A stretch of DNA of 64,000 nucleotides from Thermoactinomycetaceae bacterium (GTDB taxonomy: Bacteria > Bacillota > Bacilli > Thermoactinomycetales > Thermoactinomycetaceae): contig JANWIG010000017.1 in assembly GCA_025449975.1 (NCBI GenBank), positions 1 through 64,000 on the forward strand. The letters run 5' to 3'. The notes beneath the pieces were generated by a model. The model was given only the letters and a program-made list of their open reading frames with translations. It was not told the DNA's origin and did no database searches. Within the stretch, counting starts at the first letter, position 1. Each line of letters starts with the position of its first letter. A program made the translations under genes and the position numbers. Of this stretch, positions 8,665-16,449 are shown in pieces.

Positions 8665-9288
8665 GTGTTTCAAAAATGGTTAACCCAGTTGGAGCAAAAA
8701 TTAGGTGGAAATGAAAAGAAGACCAATACATTCCGGTGGATTTTACTGTTGGGATGTATTGGGATGGGAATTATGTTGTTATCCTCTTTTCTCTATGTGG
8801 AGGAAGAGGACGGAAGAGGAAATGGGGGATTAACGAGCTCCGTTTTGAAATCGGAAGAGCCCCAGCAGAATCCCATGAAAGAGATGGGAATGGCCGATTA
8901 TGAAAGAAAGTATGAATCACAGTTGGCAGATGTCTTAAACAAAATTGTTGGGGTGGATGATGTTTCCGTGATGGTGAATCTCGATTCCACTGAAGAAGAA
9001 GTGGTGCATATCGAAACCCGCGACTCTTCACAGGTGACCAATGAAGCTGACCCCAAAGGTGGAAATCGTACGATTCAGCAAACGAACAACGAGCAGAAAA
9101 CGGCAACCTACCGCGGAGAAAATGGGGAGAAGCCAATCGTTGTAAAACGGCTAAAGCCCCGAGTGCGGGGAGTGCTGATCGTCGCCCGTGGGGTTGAAAA
9201 TATCCAAGTCAAGGCCGCTGTCATTGAGGCGGTTCAACGCTCGCTTGATGTACCGGTTCATCGTATTTCGGTATTGCCTAAAGGATAG
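8665..9288 (+). CDS. spoIIIAG: Stage III sporulation protein AG
   Basis: Single-pass membrane protein of 207 residues: helix at about 26-44, then a disordered linker, then a ring-building domain. SpoIIIAG forms a large ring in the space between mother cell and forespore (known for B. subtilis). Diagnostic stretches are YESQLADVLNKIVGVDDVSVMVNLDSTEE and KPRVRGVLIVARGV. It starts with GTG at 8665 behind GGGGGGAG. Confidence 0.94.
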   Translation: MFQKWLTQLEQKLGGNEKKTNTFRWILLLGCIGMGIMLLSSFLYVEEEDGRGNGGLTSSVLKSEEPQQNPMKEMGMADYERKYESQLADVLNKIVGVDDVSVMVNLDSTEEEVVHIETRDSSQVTNEADPKGGNRTIQQTNNEQKTATYRGENGEKPIVVKRLKPRVRGVLIVARGVENIQVKAAVIEAVQRSLDVPVHRISVLPKG

Positions 9289-9299
9289 GAGGAGTAAAA

Positions 9300-9869
9300 A
9301 TGCAATTAAACAAACAAACCATTTGGTTAGTGACGATGTTGACCTTTATGGTGGTGTTGTCAGCTTATTATGTTGCGACTGGACCAGCTGAACAGGCTGG
9401 AGATTCCATTGCGGAAGGAGAATTGAAGACAACAGATAACAAGATCGATCTCAATATCAAGCCAGTAGACCAGCCTGCAACAGATCAGAAGGAAAAAGAG
9501 AGCATGTCAAATAAAATCGAGGATAGCTACTTTGTTGCTTATCAATTGCAACGCAGTACCTTGAGAGGAAAAATGACGGAAGAATATGTGGAGGTTCTTT
9601 CCAATCCGAAAGCTTCCAAAGAAGAAATTAAAGAGGCTGAGAAAAAATTAAATGAATTGTCACAGATGGAGAAGCAAGAAAATGTAGTCGAAGAACTGAT
9701 TCGAAAACAGGGATACCGCGATGCGGTGGTCATTAAAAACGGTGGACAGGTAGATGTGATTGTTCAGAGTGACAAACTAAGCAAATCCCAAGCTGTTCAG
9801 TTAGTCACTCTCGTCGGTCAACATATGAATGTCTCCGCCAATCAAATTTCAGTAGCATATGTAAATTAA
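9300..9869 (+). CDS. spoIIIAH: Stage III sporulation protein AH
   Basis: Mother-cell membrane protein of 189 residues that in B. subtilis binds forespore SpoIIQ across the intermembrane space. It has an N-terminal helix at about residues 7-24, an acidic linker, and a ring-building domain containing YFVAYQLQRSTLRGKMTEEYVEVL and a YscJ-like end (VVIKNGGQVDVIVQSDKLSKSQAVQLVTLVGQ). ATAGGAGGAG precedes the ATG. It is the last gene of the operon and is followed by a terminator. spoIIQ itself is not in this window. Confidence 0.94.
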   Translation: MQLNKQTIWLVTMLTFMVVLSAYYVATGPAEQAGDSIAEGELKTTDNKIDLNIKPVDQPATDQKEKESMSNKIEDSYFVAYQLQRSTLRGKMTEEYVEVLSNPKASKEEIKEAEKKLNELSQMEKQENVVEELIRKQGYRDAVVIKNGGQVDVIVQSDKLSKSQAVQLVTLVGQHMNVSANQISVAYVN

Positions 9870-9875
9870 TAAGAA

Positions 9876-9912
9876 GTCCCAGCTAATCGATGATTGGCTG
9901 GGCTTGCTGTTT
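9876..9912 (+). terminator. Terminator of the spoIIIA operon
   Basis: CCCAGCTAATC pairs with GATTGGCTGGG (one G-T pair) around a short loop, followed by a T-rich CTTGCTGTTT. Confidence 0.7.
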
Positions 9913-10086
9913 GATCGGACATGCTAAGCAATAACCATGTATTAATATAAAAAATAAATTAAATTTAATGATAAAACAAAGCTATAAATAAATGTTTTTT
10001 CATCAAAAGAGTGTGAACGTTGTATAACTATTCTCTTAAACTACTTTCTAGTCTGACATAGTTTGTTAGAATGAAATGGACTGTCA

Positions 10087-10111
10087 GATCTATCACTTTG
10101 GTGAATAGATC
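10087..10111 (+). promoter_or_regulatory. Hairpin in the 5' leader of the NlpC/P60 gene
   Basis: The gap from 9913 to 10183 is very AT-rich and holds no gene. It contains a hairpin in which GATCTATCAC pairs with GTGAATAGATC (ten pairs, one bulged A, TTTG loop). The hairpin lies about 70 bases before the start codon and has no T-run, so it looks like a leader element rather than a terminator. The class is not recognised. Confidence 0.4.
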
Positions 10112-10183
10112 ATGACCAGGGGCTATCTTATCTAGTATGGGTTTCCGACAGGTAAACATAATCTATTTAAGGAGAGGGTTTAC

Positions 10184-10720
10184 TTGAGGAAAACAAAAAA
10201 GAAGGGAATCTTGGCGTTAGGTGCACTTCTCGTCACAGCAATTTTAACAACTGGGCAAGCAGAACCTATGAGCCAAGTGGATACGATGACATACCAAGGC
10301 AAAACATCCTATACAGCGGAAGTTTTGCAGTCTACTCGAGCTACTAAGTCGGATCGACTAGTAAAGTATGCTAGTAAACATATCGGTAAGCCATATCGCT
10401 ATGGAGCGGCAGGACCCAGTTCGTTTGATTGTTCTGGTTTTACCCAGTACGTCTATAAAAATTCACTGGGCATCTCTGTACCTCGAAGCTCAAAAGATCA
10501 AGCCAAGGCCGGTAAATTCCGTACCAGCAATATAAACAACTTGTATCGAGGCGATCTGCTCGTGTTTAAAGATAGCAGTGGTCGGGTGCAACATGTAGGG
10601 ATTTATATTGGTAACGGCTATATGATTCATGCATCGAGTAGTCAAGGGATCATCAAAACGAATGTAAGAAAAAGCAGTTACTGGAAGCCTCGTTTTGACC
10701 ATGCTCGTCGTATCTATTGA
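10184..10720 (+). CDS. Secreted NlpC/P60 family peptidoglycan endopeptidase
   Basis: Cell-wall hydrolase of 178 residues. A signal peptide (basic MRKTKKKG, then a hydrophobic core to about residue 23) is followed by a short linker and a C-terminal NlpC/P60 domain from about residue 58. The catalytic triad is visible as Cys83 in FDCSGF, His137 in QHVGIY and His149 in MIHASS. These enzymes usually cut between D-glutamate and the diamino acid in stem peptides. There are no SH3b or LysM binding modules, so the enzyme is a minimal form. The start is TTG at 10184 behind AAGGAGAGGG. It is monocistronic, with a terminator after it. Confidence 0.9.
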   Translation: MRKTKKKGILALGALLVTAILTTGQAEPMSQVDTMTYQGKTSYTAEVLQSTRATKSDRLVKYASKHIGKPYRYGAAGPSSFDCSGFTQYVYKNSLGISVPRSSKDQAKAGKFRTSNINNLYRGDLLVFKDSSGRVQHVGIYIGNGYMIHASSSQGIIKTNVRKSSYWKPRFDHARRIY

Positions 10721-10727
10721 TGAAGAA

Positions 10728-10766
10728 GGGACCAGTCTTAAGAACCTGACTGGTTCCTTGTCTTTG
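10728..10766 (+). terminator. Terminator after the NlpC/P60 gene
   Basis: GGGACCAGTC (10728-10737) pairs with GACTGGTTCC (10748-10757), followed by TTGTCTTT. Confidence 0.75.
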
Positions 10767-11061
10767 CGATGGAGCTTTGCAGTATGCTTCATGGCAAAAT
10801 AAGGGAGAGATATGTGACCGAATGAGGGATTGAAACTGAAAAAAGGAAATGTCAACAAAATTGATACAATATTATTTCATTTATGTTAGATTTTTTGTTA
10901 TTTTATTGGTAATAATAGATTAGACTAAGTCCTATTTTTTGTTTGTGAAGGTTGTTACAAAAATTTAATGGAAAATGACTAATAATATCTCACGAAATGA
11001 CCTCTGATTCATGTAAAATAGAAACTGAGCAATCGATCATATCAGAGAGGAAGTGTTCTAG
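10767..11061. other. AT-rich gap upstream of accB
   Basis: No gene is visible in this gap. It becomes strongly AT-rich from about 10850 and must carry the accB promoter, but I see no single convincing -35/-10 pair and no clear FapR operator. Confidence 0.5.
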
Positions 11062-11586
11062 ATGGCTTTTAAAATGCATGAGATTCGTGAACTAATTCGA
11101 TTAATTGACGCTTCAAAGATTGATGAATTTGAAATTGATAACGAAGGTGCAAAAATAACCATTCGCAAATCAGTAGGTTGCACGCAAGTAGTTGTTCCAG
11201 CACAAGAAACTCATCCTGTACAACCTGTAGCGGCAGCAGCTCCAGTAGTTCCTCCTACCCCAACTGCAGCTCCAGCAGCGCCAGTAGCTCCTACTGCCCC
11301 AGCAGCCCCGGCTACTCCTGTGCCTAGCGAAGAAAGCGATGCCAATTTTCATAAAATTGTTTCTCCAATGGTAGGTACCTTCTATCGTGCTCCCGCTCCA
11401 GATGCGGATCCCTATGTAAAAGAAGGAGATACCGTCGATGAAAAAACGGTGGTTTGTATTGTAGAAGCAATGAAATTGATGAATGAGATTGAAGCCGAGG
11501 TCCGCGGTACGATTGTGAAAGTTCTAGTTGAGAATGGTCAATTAGTTGAGTATGGTCAACCATTATTCTTGGTAAAAACTAGCTAA
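11062..11586 (+). CDS. accB: Acetyl-CoA carboxylase biotin carboxyl carrier protein
   Basis: Carries the biotin that shuttles carboxyl groups in the first step of fatty acid synthesis. In the 174 residues, a short N-terminal domain (1-45) is joined by an Ala/Pro-rich linker (about 52-90) to a biotinyl domain. Lys138 in VEAMKLMNE is the biotinylation site. AGAGAGGAAGTG precedes the ATG. accC follows after 19 bases, forming the usual accBC pair. Confidence 0.96.
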   Translation: MAFKMHEIRELIRLIDASKIDEFEIDNEGAKITIRKSVGCTQVVVPAQETHPVQPVAAAAPVVPPTPTAAPAAPVAPTAPAAPATPVPSEESDANFHKIVSPMVGTFYRAPAPDADPYVKEGDTVDEKTVVCIVEAMKLMNEIEAEVRGTIVKVLVENGQLVEYGQPLFLVKTS

Positions 11587-11605
11587 TCCGCGGGAGGAAA
11601 AAAGC

Positions 11606-12958
11606 ATGTTTAAAAAAGTTTTGGTAGCCAATCGTGGAGAGATTGCTGTTCGGATTATCCGCGCTTGCCGCGAATTGGGAGTGGCAACAGTAGCCGTTTA
11701 TTCTGAAGCTGATCGGGATTCTTTACATGTATCTTTAGCTGATGAAGCTTATTGCATCGGTCCAGCTCTGGCAAAAGACAGCTATTTAAATATGACGAAC
11801 TTAATCAGTACGGCAACGCTAGTCGGTGCAGACGCCGTACATCCAGGTTATGGTTTTCTAGCAGAAAATGCCGACTTTGCTGAGTTATGTGCCGATTGTG
11901 GTCTAACCTTTATCGGACCGTCAACCGATGCGATTTTGAAAATGGGCGATAAAACGACAGCACGAGAAACGATGATCGAAGCTGGTGTTCCTGTCGTGCC
12001 TGGTACGGATGGGATTATTGAAGATATTGAAGAAGCGAGCAATACAGCTGCGGAGATTGGATACCCAGTCATTGTCAAGGCGACTGCTGGCGGTGGCGGA
12101 AAAGGGATGCGGATTGTTCATAACGAAGATGAACTTCGGAGTGCGATTGCTCTCGCACAGAAAGAGGCGGAAGCAAACTTTGGAAATCCAGGTGTATACT
12201 TAGAGAAATTTTTAGTTGAACCGAGACATATTGAAATACAAATTATAGCAGATCAGCATGGAAATGTTGTTCATTTGGGCGAGCGGGATTGCTCGATTCA
12301 ACGTCGATATCAGAAGTTAATCGAAGAAGCGCCATCACCAGCGCTTAATCCTGAATTGCGGGAAGAAATGGGAGCTGCCGCTGTACAAGCTGCTAGATCC
12401 GTTGAATACTCGGGTGTAGGGACAGTGGAATTCTTATTAGATAAGGATAATAATTTCTATTTTATGGAAATGAATACACGGATTCAGGTAGAGCATCCGG
12501 TGACAGAATGTATAACAGGGATTGACTTGTTGAAAGAGCAAATTCGAGTGGCTGCTGGAGAGCCTTTATCCTTTTCACAAGAGGATGTGGTGATCGACGG
12601 ATGGTCCATCGAATGCCGGATCAATGCCGAGAGACCGGAGAAAAACTTTATGCCTTCTCCAGGTACGATTCAATTTTATTTACCACCTGGTGGTCCAGGA
12701 GTTCGGGTGGATAGCGCTTGTTACCCTGGTTATAAGATTTCGCCTTATTATGACTCAATGGTGGCCAAGCTGATTGTTTGGGGAAAAGATCGTGAAGAAG
12801 CTTTGGAGCGCATGACGAGAGCGCTTAAAGAGTTTGCGATCGATGGTGTCTATACAACGATCCCGTTCCACTTAAAATTGATCAAGCATCCACGATTTGT
12901 TGAAGGAGATTTTCATATTCAATTCCTCGAGCAAGTGAACTGGGAAGAGGGAGAGTGA
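11606..12958 (+). CDS. accC: Acetyl-CoA carboxylase biotin carboxylase subunit
   Basis: ATP-dependent carboxylation of biotin on AccB. The 450 residues match the standard length. The N-terminal domain begins KKVLVANRGEIAVRI; the ATP-grasp glycine loop is KATAGGGGKGMRI; the catalytic region includes EMNTRIQVEHPVTE. GGGAGGAAAAAAGC precedes the ATG. The next gene starts four bases after the stop, so the operon continues. A second biotin-dependent carboxylase beta subunit lies at 41.5 kb and may share this subunit (inference). Confidence 0.97.
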   Translation: MFKKVLVANRGEIAVRIIRACRELGVATVAVYSEADRDSLHVSLADEAYCIGPALAKDSYLNMTNLISTATLVGADAVHPGYGFLAENADFAELCADCGLTFIGPSTDAILKMGDKTTARETMIEAGVPVVPGTDGIIEDIEEASNTAAEIGYPVIVKATAGGGGKGMRIVHNEDELRSAIALAQKEAEANFGNPGVYLEKFLVEPRHIEIQIIADQHGNVVHLGERDCSIQRRYQKLIEEAPSPALNPELREEMGAAAVQAARSVEYSGVGTVEFLLDKDNNFYFMEMNTRIQVEHPVTECITGIDLLKEQIRVAAGEPLSFSQEDVVIDGWSIECRINAERPEKNFMPSPGTIQFYLPPGGPGVRVDSACYPGYKISPYYDSMVAKLIVWGKDREEALERMTRALKEFAIDGVYTTIPFHLKLIKHPRFVEGDFHIQFLEQVNWEEGE

Positions 12959-12962
12959 TCTG

Positions 12963-13364
12963 ATGGAAGGTTTGGTATATGAGGAGTCCAATGTATTTGG
13001 ACGAGTAGAAATCGCTCCTGAAGTGATTCAAACAATTGCTGGCTTAACCGCTTCCCAAGTGGCAGGTGTGGCTCAGCTAAAGGGAGGCGTGGTCGGAGAC
13101 CTGGGTAAATTAATTGGACGAAAAAATGTCCGGAAGGGTACCACTGTCCAGATTGCTGAGCAAACGAGCATTGAAATCGCTATGATTGTCGAATATGGTT
13201 TTCACATCATTGAGGTAGCGAAGGAAGTTCAAGAGAAAGTAAAGGTAGCTGTGGAATCGATGACGGGGCTGGCTGTCGAAAAAGTGGCTATTCGTGTAGA
13301 AGGAATTAAAGTCCCAAGTATAGAAAAGGAACAAGAAGGTAGTACCAATCGGCGTGTAAAATAA
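12963..13364 (+). CDS. Asp23/Gls24 family envelope stress response protein (YqhY-like)
   Basis: Cytosolic protein of 133 residues in the Asp23/Gls24 family, typified by GRVEIAPEVIQTIAGLTASQVAGVAQLKGG and the C-terminal motif EKVAIRVEGIKVP. In B. subtilis the homologue YqhY is also found between accC and nusB and affects acetyl-CoA carboxylase activity. In Staphylococcus, Asp23 is held at the membrane by AmaP. Here the next gene is an amaP-like gene, so both contexts are combined. AGAGTGATCTG precedes the ATG. Confidence 0.9.
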   Translation: MEGLVYEESNVFGRVEIAPEVIQTIAGLTASQVAGVAQLKGGVVGDLGKLIGRKNVRKGTTVQIAEQTSIEIAMIVEYGFHIIEVAKEVQEKVKVAVESMTGLAVEKVAIRVEGIKVPSIEKEQEGSTNRRVK

Positions 13365-13390
13365 ATAGAGAAAAGGGAGATGACCAAGGG

Positions 13391-13948
13391 ATGAGCTTAT
13401 GGGATCGGCTCCTATTGTTTTTGTACAGCTTAGGCGTTGCAGCTTTAGCTGTAACGGGTATATTAATAGGTTGTCGTCTTTTTATTAATCCACAAGAAGC
13501 TAGTCGAGCGATATTATTGTTAGAATATGACTTGGCTTTAAATATATCTGTTGTTGGGGTTGCGATTTTTGTATTGTTATTTAGCATCCGCTTTATGAGT
13601 TTAGGTCTATTTAATAAAGAATCCAATAAAGGTGTAGATTATGTAACGGAGATCGGTAATATTCGAATCTCACTAGAAACAATTGAAAACATTGCTCTTA
13701 AAGCAGCCAAACGTGTTAAGGGAGTTCGTGACTTATCGGCTCGCATTCGCCACGATCTAAAAAATTCGACTGTGAATATAGGGCTACGCGTTGTGGTCGA
13801 TGGGGAAACACCTGTTCAAGAAATATCGGAGCAATTACAACATACCGTAAAAAGTCAAGTTGAAAAGCTAACTGGTGTAAATGTAGACCAAGTCCCCATT
13901 TTTGTAGCTAAAACCATACAAGGAAAACGAAAAGTCCGTGTTGAATAA
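13391..13948 (+). CDS. amaP: Alkaline shock response membrane anchor protein AmaP
   Basis: Membrane protein of 185 residues with two N-terminal helices (about 7-29 and 46-68), then a cytoplasmic Asp23-like domain (ISLETIENIALKAAKRVKGVRDLSARIR). In Staphylococcus aureus AmaP recruits Asp23 to the membrane. Its position directly after an Asp23-family gene supports this role. AAAAGGGAGATGACCAAGGG precedes the ATG. B. subtilis has no such gene at this locus. Confidence 0.85.
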   Translation: MSLWDRLLLFLYSLGVAALAVTGILIGCRLFINPQEASRAILLLEYDLALNISVVGVAIFVLLFSIRFMSLGLFNKESNKGVDYVTEIGNIRISLETIENIALKAAKRVKGVRDLSARIRHDLKNSTVNIGLRVVVDGETPVQEISEQLQHTVKSQVEKLTGVNVDQVPIFVAKTIQGKRKVRVE

Positions 13949-13962
13949 GGCGGTGCGCCAGT

Positions 13963-14193
13963 ATGGATAAACATGATTTTCAAAAAATCTGGTTACAATA
14001 TGGGGGAAGATTGGTCGGCTCGCTTCTTGGTTTCACCCTTGGTCTCATTTACCTTTTAGTTGGTTTTTGGAAAATGCTTTTCTTTGCTCTTCTGGTTGGT
14101 CTCGGCTTCTTTGTTGGGAAGCAAATCGACCGTAAAGAAGATCTAAAGAAAGTGATCGATACCATTATTTTGGAAAAATGGATGCGAAGATAG
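13963..14193 (+). CDS. DUF2273 family small membrane protein
   Basis: Protein of 76 residues with two hydrophobic helices (about 17-33 and 36-52) and a charged tail (KQIDRKEDLKKVIDTII). DUF2273 genes usually accompany asp23 and amaP, as here. Function is unknown; an envelope-stress role is inferred from the neighbours. The start is ATG at 13963 after a weak site (AAGGCGG). A terminator hairpin begins three bases after the stop codon. Confidence 0.85.
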   Translation: MDKHDFQKIWLQYGGRLVGSLLGFTLGLIYLLVGFWKMLFFALLVGLGFFVGKQIDRKEDLKKVIDTIILEKWMRR

Positions 14194-14195
14194 GA

Positions 14196-14220
14196 CCGGA
14201 CCGATTGGTCCGGATTTTTT
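14196..14220 (+). terminator. Intrinsic terminator directly upstream of nusB
   Basis: CCGGACC (14196-14202) pairs perfectly with GGTCCGG (14207-14213) around GATT, followed by ATTTTTT. It separates accBC-asp23-amaP-DUF2273 from nusB. No other obvious promoter fits in the 18 bases left before nusB, so read-through may control nusB expression. Confidence 0.85.
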
Positions 14221-14238
14221 CTGTAGAGGAGTGCTGTG

Positions 14239-14688
14239 ATGGAAAATCCAATGAAAGAGGAAATGTCCCGGAGGCGGGCGAGAGAATCGGTTGTACAGGC
14301 TCTTTATCAGTTAGAGTTTCATCCGGAGCGGCCCGAAGAGGTGATGCGGGAAAGAGGAGAAGATTTGACAGGAGAGTATCGGGATTTTTATCAACAACTC
14401 ATGGAAGGGATTCAACAGCATCTAACGGACATAGATCCCATGATCGAGCGTTATTTAAAAAAAGGTTGGTCAGTCAGCCGCTTGGTTTCTCTCGATCGGG
14501 CGGTGTTACGTTTGGCGGTTTATGAGCTATTGTTTGAACAAGAGACACCAAAAGGTGTCGTCCTCAATGAGGCTGTAGAGATTAGCAAGCAGTATAGTGG
14601 TGATGAATCAAGCCGCTTTGTCAATGGTGTATTGGGGAGCATTGCCAAAGCGTTGGAACAAAATGAGAAAAGTAAAAAAAGCTGTTAG
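14239..14688 (+). CDS. nusB: Transcription antitermination factor NusB
   Basis: All-helical RNA-binding protein that with NusE (S10) binds boxA and promotes antitermination in rRNA operons. The 149 residues show the family signatures SRRRARESVVQALYQ at the start, LVSLDRAVLRLAVYELLF in the middle and FVNGVLGSIAK at the end. The ATG at 14239 is preceded by AGAGGAG; an in-frame GTG is the codon before. The gene sits just behind a strong terminator. folD, normally next in B. subtilis, is absent. Confidence 0.95.
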   Translation: MENPMKEEMSRRRARESVVQALYQLEFHPERPEEVMRERGEDLTGEYRDFYQQLMEGIQQHLTDIDPMIERYLKKGWSVSRLVSLDRAVLRLAVYELLFEQETPKGVVLNEAVEISKQYSGDESSRFVNGVLGSIAKALEQNEKSKKSC

Positions 14689-14839
14689 CCCAGTAGATGG
14701 TTAGCAGCTTCTTTGATATAAAGAAAGAAAATTCCAAAATACGTTGGAACAAATCGAAAAGCATGTTTTATCTCATACTCTCTTTGTGACATAATGATAC
14801 TGTTAGATGGATTTTATGGGAGGAAGCAGGGAAACAAAA

Positions 14840-16204
14840 TTGGATTTGGATTTAGAAAAAAAGCGATGGTCCGTTACGGAGTTGGTTACCCATTTGCGGC
14901 AAACGATCGAGCTGGATGATTGGTTGCAAAATGTTTATCTGGAAGGCGAGATCACCAATTTTACCCATCATCGTAGCGGGCATATGTATTTTGCGTTAAA
15001 GGATGAAAGAGCACAGATTAAAGCGGTGATGTTTGAACGGCTAAACCGTTCGCTCAGTTTTACACCGAAAAATGGCGATCGTGTGATTGTCAAGGGGAGA
15101 TTGTCCGTTTTTGAACGCGATGGGCAAGTACAGCTATATGTTCACCGGATGAATCAACTTGGAATGGGAGATCTGTTTGTTGCCTTCCAGCAATTAAAGG
15201 AAAGATTAGAAATAGAAGGTTTGTTTGATCAAGCCCATAAAAAAGCATTGCCTCCTTTTCCCAAGAAGATCGGTGTGGTTACCTCTCCAAGTGGAGCAGT
15301 GATTCGTGATATTATTACGACAGTAGAGCGGCGTTATCCGATTGCGCAAATTCTTCTTTGTCCGGTAGCGGTACAAGGAGAGACGGCAGCTACAGAGATC
15401 TCTCAAGCGATTCAATTGTTTAATGAGTTAAAAGAAGTGGATATATTGATTGTGGGTCGAGGCGGAGGTTCACTGGAAGAGTTATGGGCCTTTAATGAGG
15501 AAGTGGTCGTACGAAGTATCTTTCATTCTCAGATCCCTGTTATTTCTGCTGTAGGGCATGAAACAGATGTCACCTTGTCAGACTTTGTCGCTGACTTACG
15601 TGCACCTACCCCAACTGCAGCAGCTGAATTGGCTGTTCCCTTTTTGGATGAGTTAAAAGAGAAAGTCGCTTCGCTTCAGCAGAGATTGCTCAATCAACAA
15701 GCCAATTTGATCAAACACAAACGGGAGCGTCTGCTTAGGTGGTTGCAAAGACCTGTCTTTCAACAACCTGGACAGCGTTTGGAGCAGTATATTCAACGGT
15801 TGGATTATTTACAAACAGACCTGATTCGTCTGATCGAAAAAAAGTGGACTCAAGGACAACAGCAATTGGAACGGCTTGAAAGTAGATTGGTTCGGCATCA
15901 TCCAGAAAGAAGATTGAGTTTAGAAAAAGAGAGATTGGGATACGCCCAAAAAGAGTTAATCCGCTCCATAAAACGTCTGATTGAAGAAAGGCGGACCAAA
16001 AGCCAACATCTGATTCAACAATTGGACGCACTTAGTCCGCTTCAAGTGATGAAACGAGGTTACTCGCTTACTTATCGACTAACAGAAAAAGAACTGATCA
16101 AGTCAGTAAAACAAACGAAACCCGGTGATCTGATTCGTGTTCGCCTAGCTGATGGTCAATTGAAATGTCAAATTTGGGGATCGGAGGAAGAGCAGAATGA
16201 GTGA
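14840..16204 (+). CDS. xseA: Exodeoxyribonuclease VII large subunit
   Basis: Catalytic subunit of exonuclease VII, which degrades single-stranded DNA in both directions. The 454 residues comprise an N-terminal OB fold (VYLEGEITNF...GHMYFALKDE), a catalytic core with GRGGGSLEELWAFNEE and SAVGHETDVTLSDFVADLRAPTPTAAAE, and a long coiled coil. The TTG at 14840 is chosen because AGGGA lies seven bases before it and GGGAGG slightly further; in-frame ATGs at 14807 and 14816 lack a ribosome binding site. The 3' end overlaps xseB by eight bases. Confidence 0.93.
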   Translation: MDLDLEKKRWSVTELVTHLRQTIELDDWLQNVYLEGEITNFTHHRSGHMYFALKDERAQIKAVMFERLNRSLSFTPKNGDRVIVKGRLSVFERDGQVQLYVHRMNQLGMGDLFVAFQQLKERLEIEGLFDQAHKKALPPFPKKIGVVTSPSGAVIRDIITTVERRYPIAQILLCPVAVQGETAATEISQAIQLFNELKEVDILIVGRGGGSLEELWAFNEEVVVRSIFHSQIPVISAVGHETDVTLSDFVADLRAPTPTAAAELAVPFLDELKEKVASLQQRLLNQQANLIKHKRERLLRWLQRPVFQQPGQRLEQYIQRLDYLQTDLIRLIEKKWTQGQQQLERLESRLVRHHPERRLSLEKERLGYAQKELIRSIKRLIEERRTKSQHLIQQLDALSPLQVMKRGYSLTYRLTEKELIKSVKQTKPGDLIRVRLADGQLKCQIWGSEEEQNE

Positions 16205-16448
16205 CCAAATACCATGGGAATCTTGGCCGTTTGAGAAAGCGATGGAGCGTCTAGAAGAGGTTGTACGCTCATTAGAAAATGGAGATGTGCCGTTGGAAGA
16301 AGCGATTCACCTGTTTGATGAAGGAATGAAGATCGCATATGTATGTAATAAAAAACTAGAAAGAGCCGAAAAACAAATTGAGATGTTAGTGCAAGAAAAT
16401 GGGGAATGGATAAAAAAGCCATTTATGTCCAGGGAGGAGTCGGAGTAG
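16197..16448 (+). CDS. xseB: Exodeoxyribonuclease VII small subunit
   Basis: Small partner of XseA, 83 residues, two helices. It contains the family motif FEKAMERLEEVVRSLENGDVPLEEAIHLFDEGM. It overlaps the end of xseA, and ispA begins one base after its stop, so the three genes are tightly coupled. GGAGGAAGAGC precedes the ATG. Confidence 0.95.
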   Translation: MSDQIPWESWPFEKAMERLEEVVRSLENGDVPLEEAIHLFDEGMKIAYVCNKKLERAEKQIEMLVQENGEWIKKPFMSREESE

Positions 16449-16449
16449 A

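Noticed and set aside
10000-10183. c-di-AMP (ydaO-type) riboswitch upstream of the NlpC/P60 gene.
   Set aside because: A few words such as TTCCGA and AGGGG occur, but not in the order or spacing of the known aptamer.
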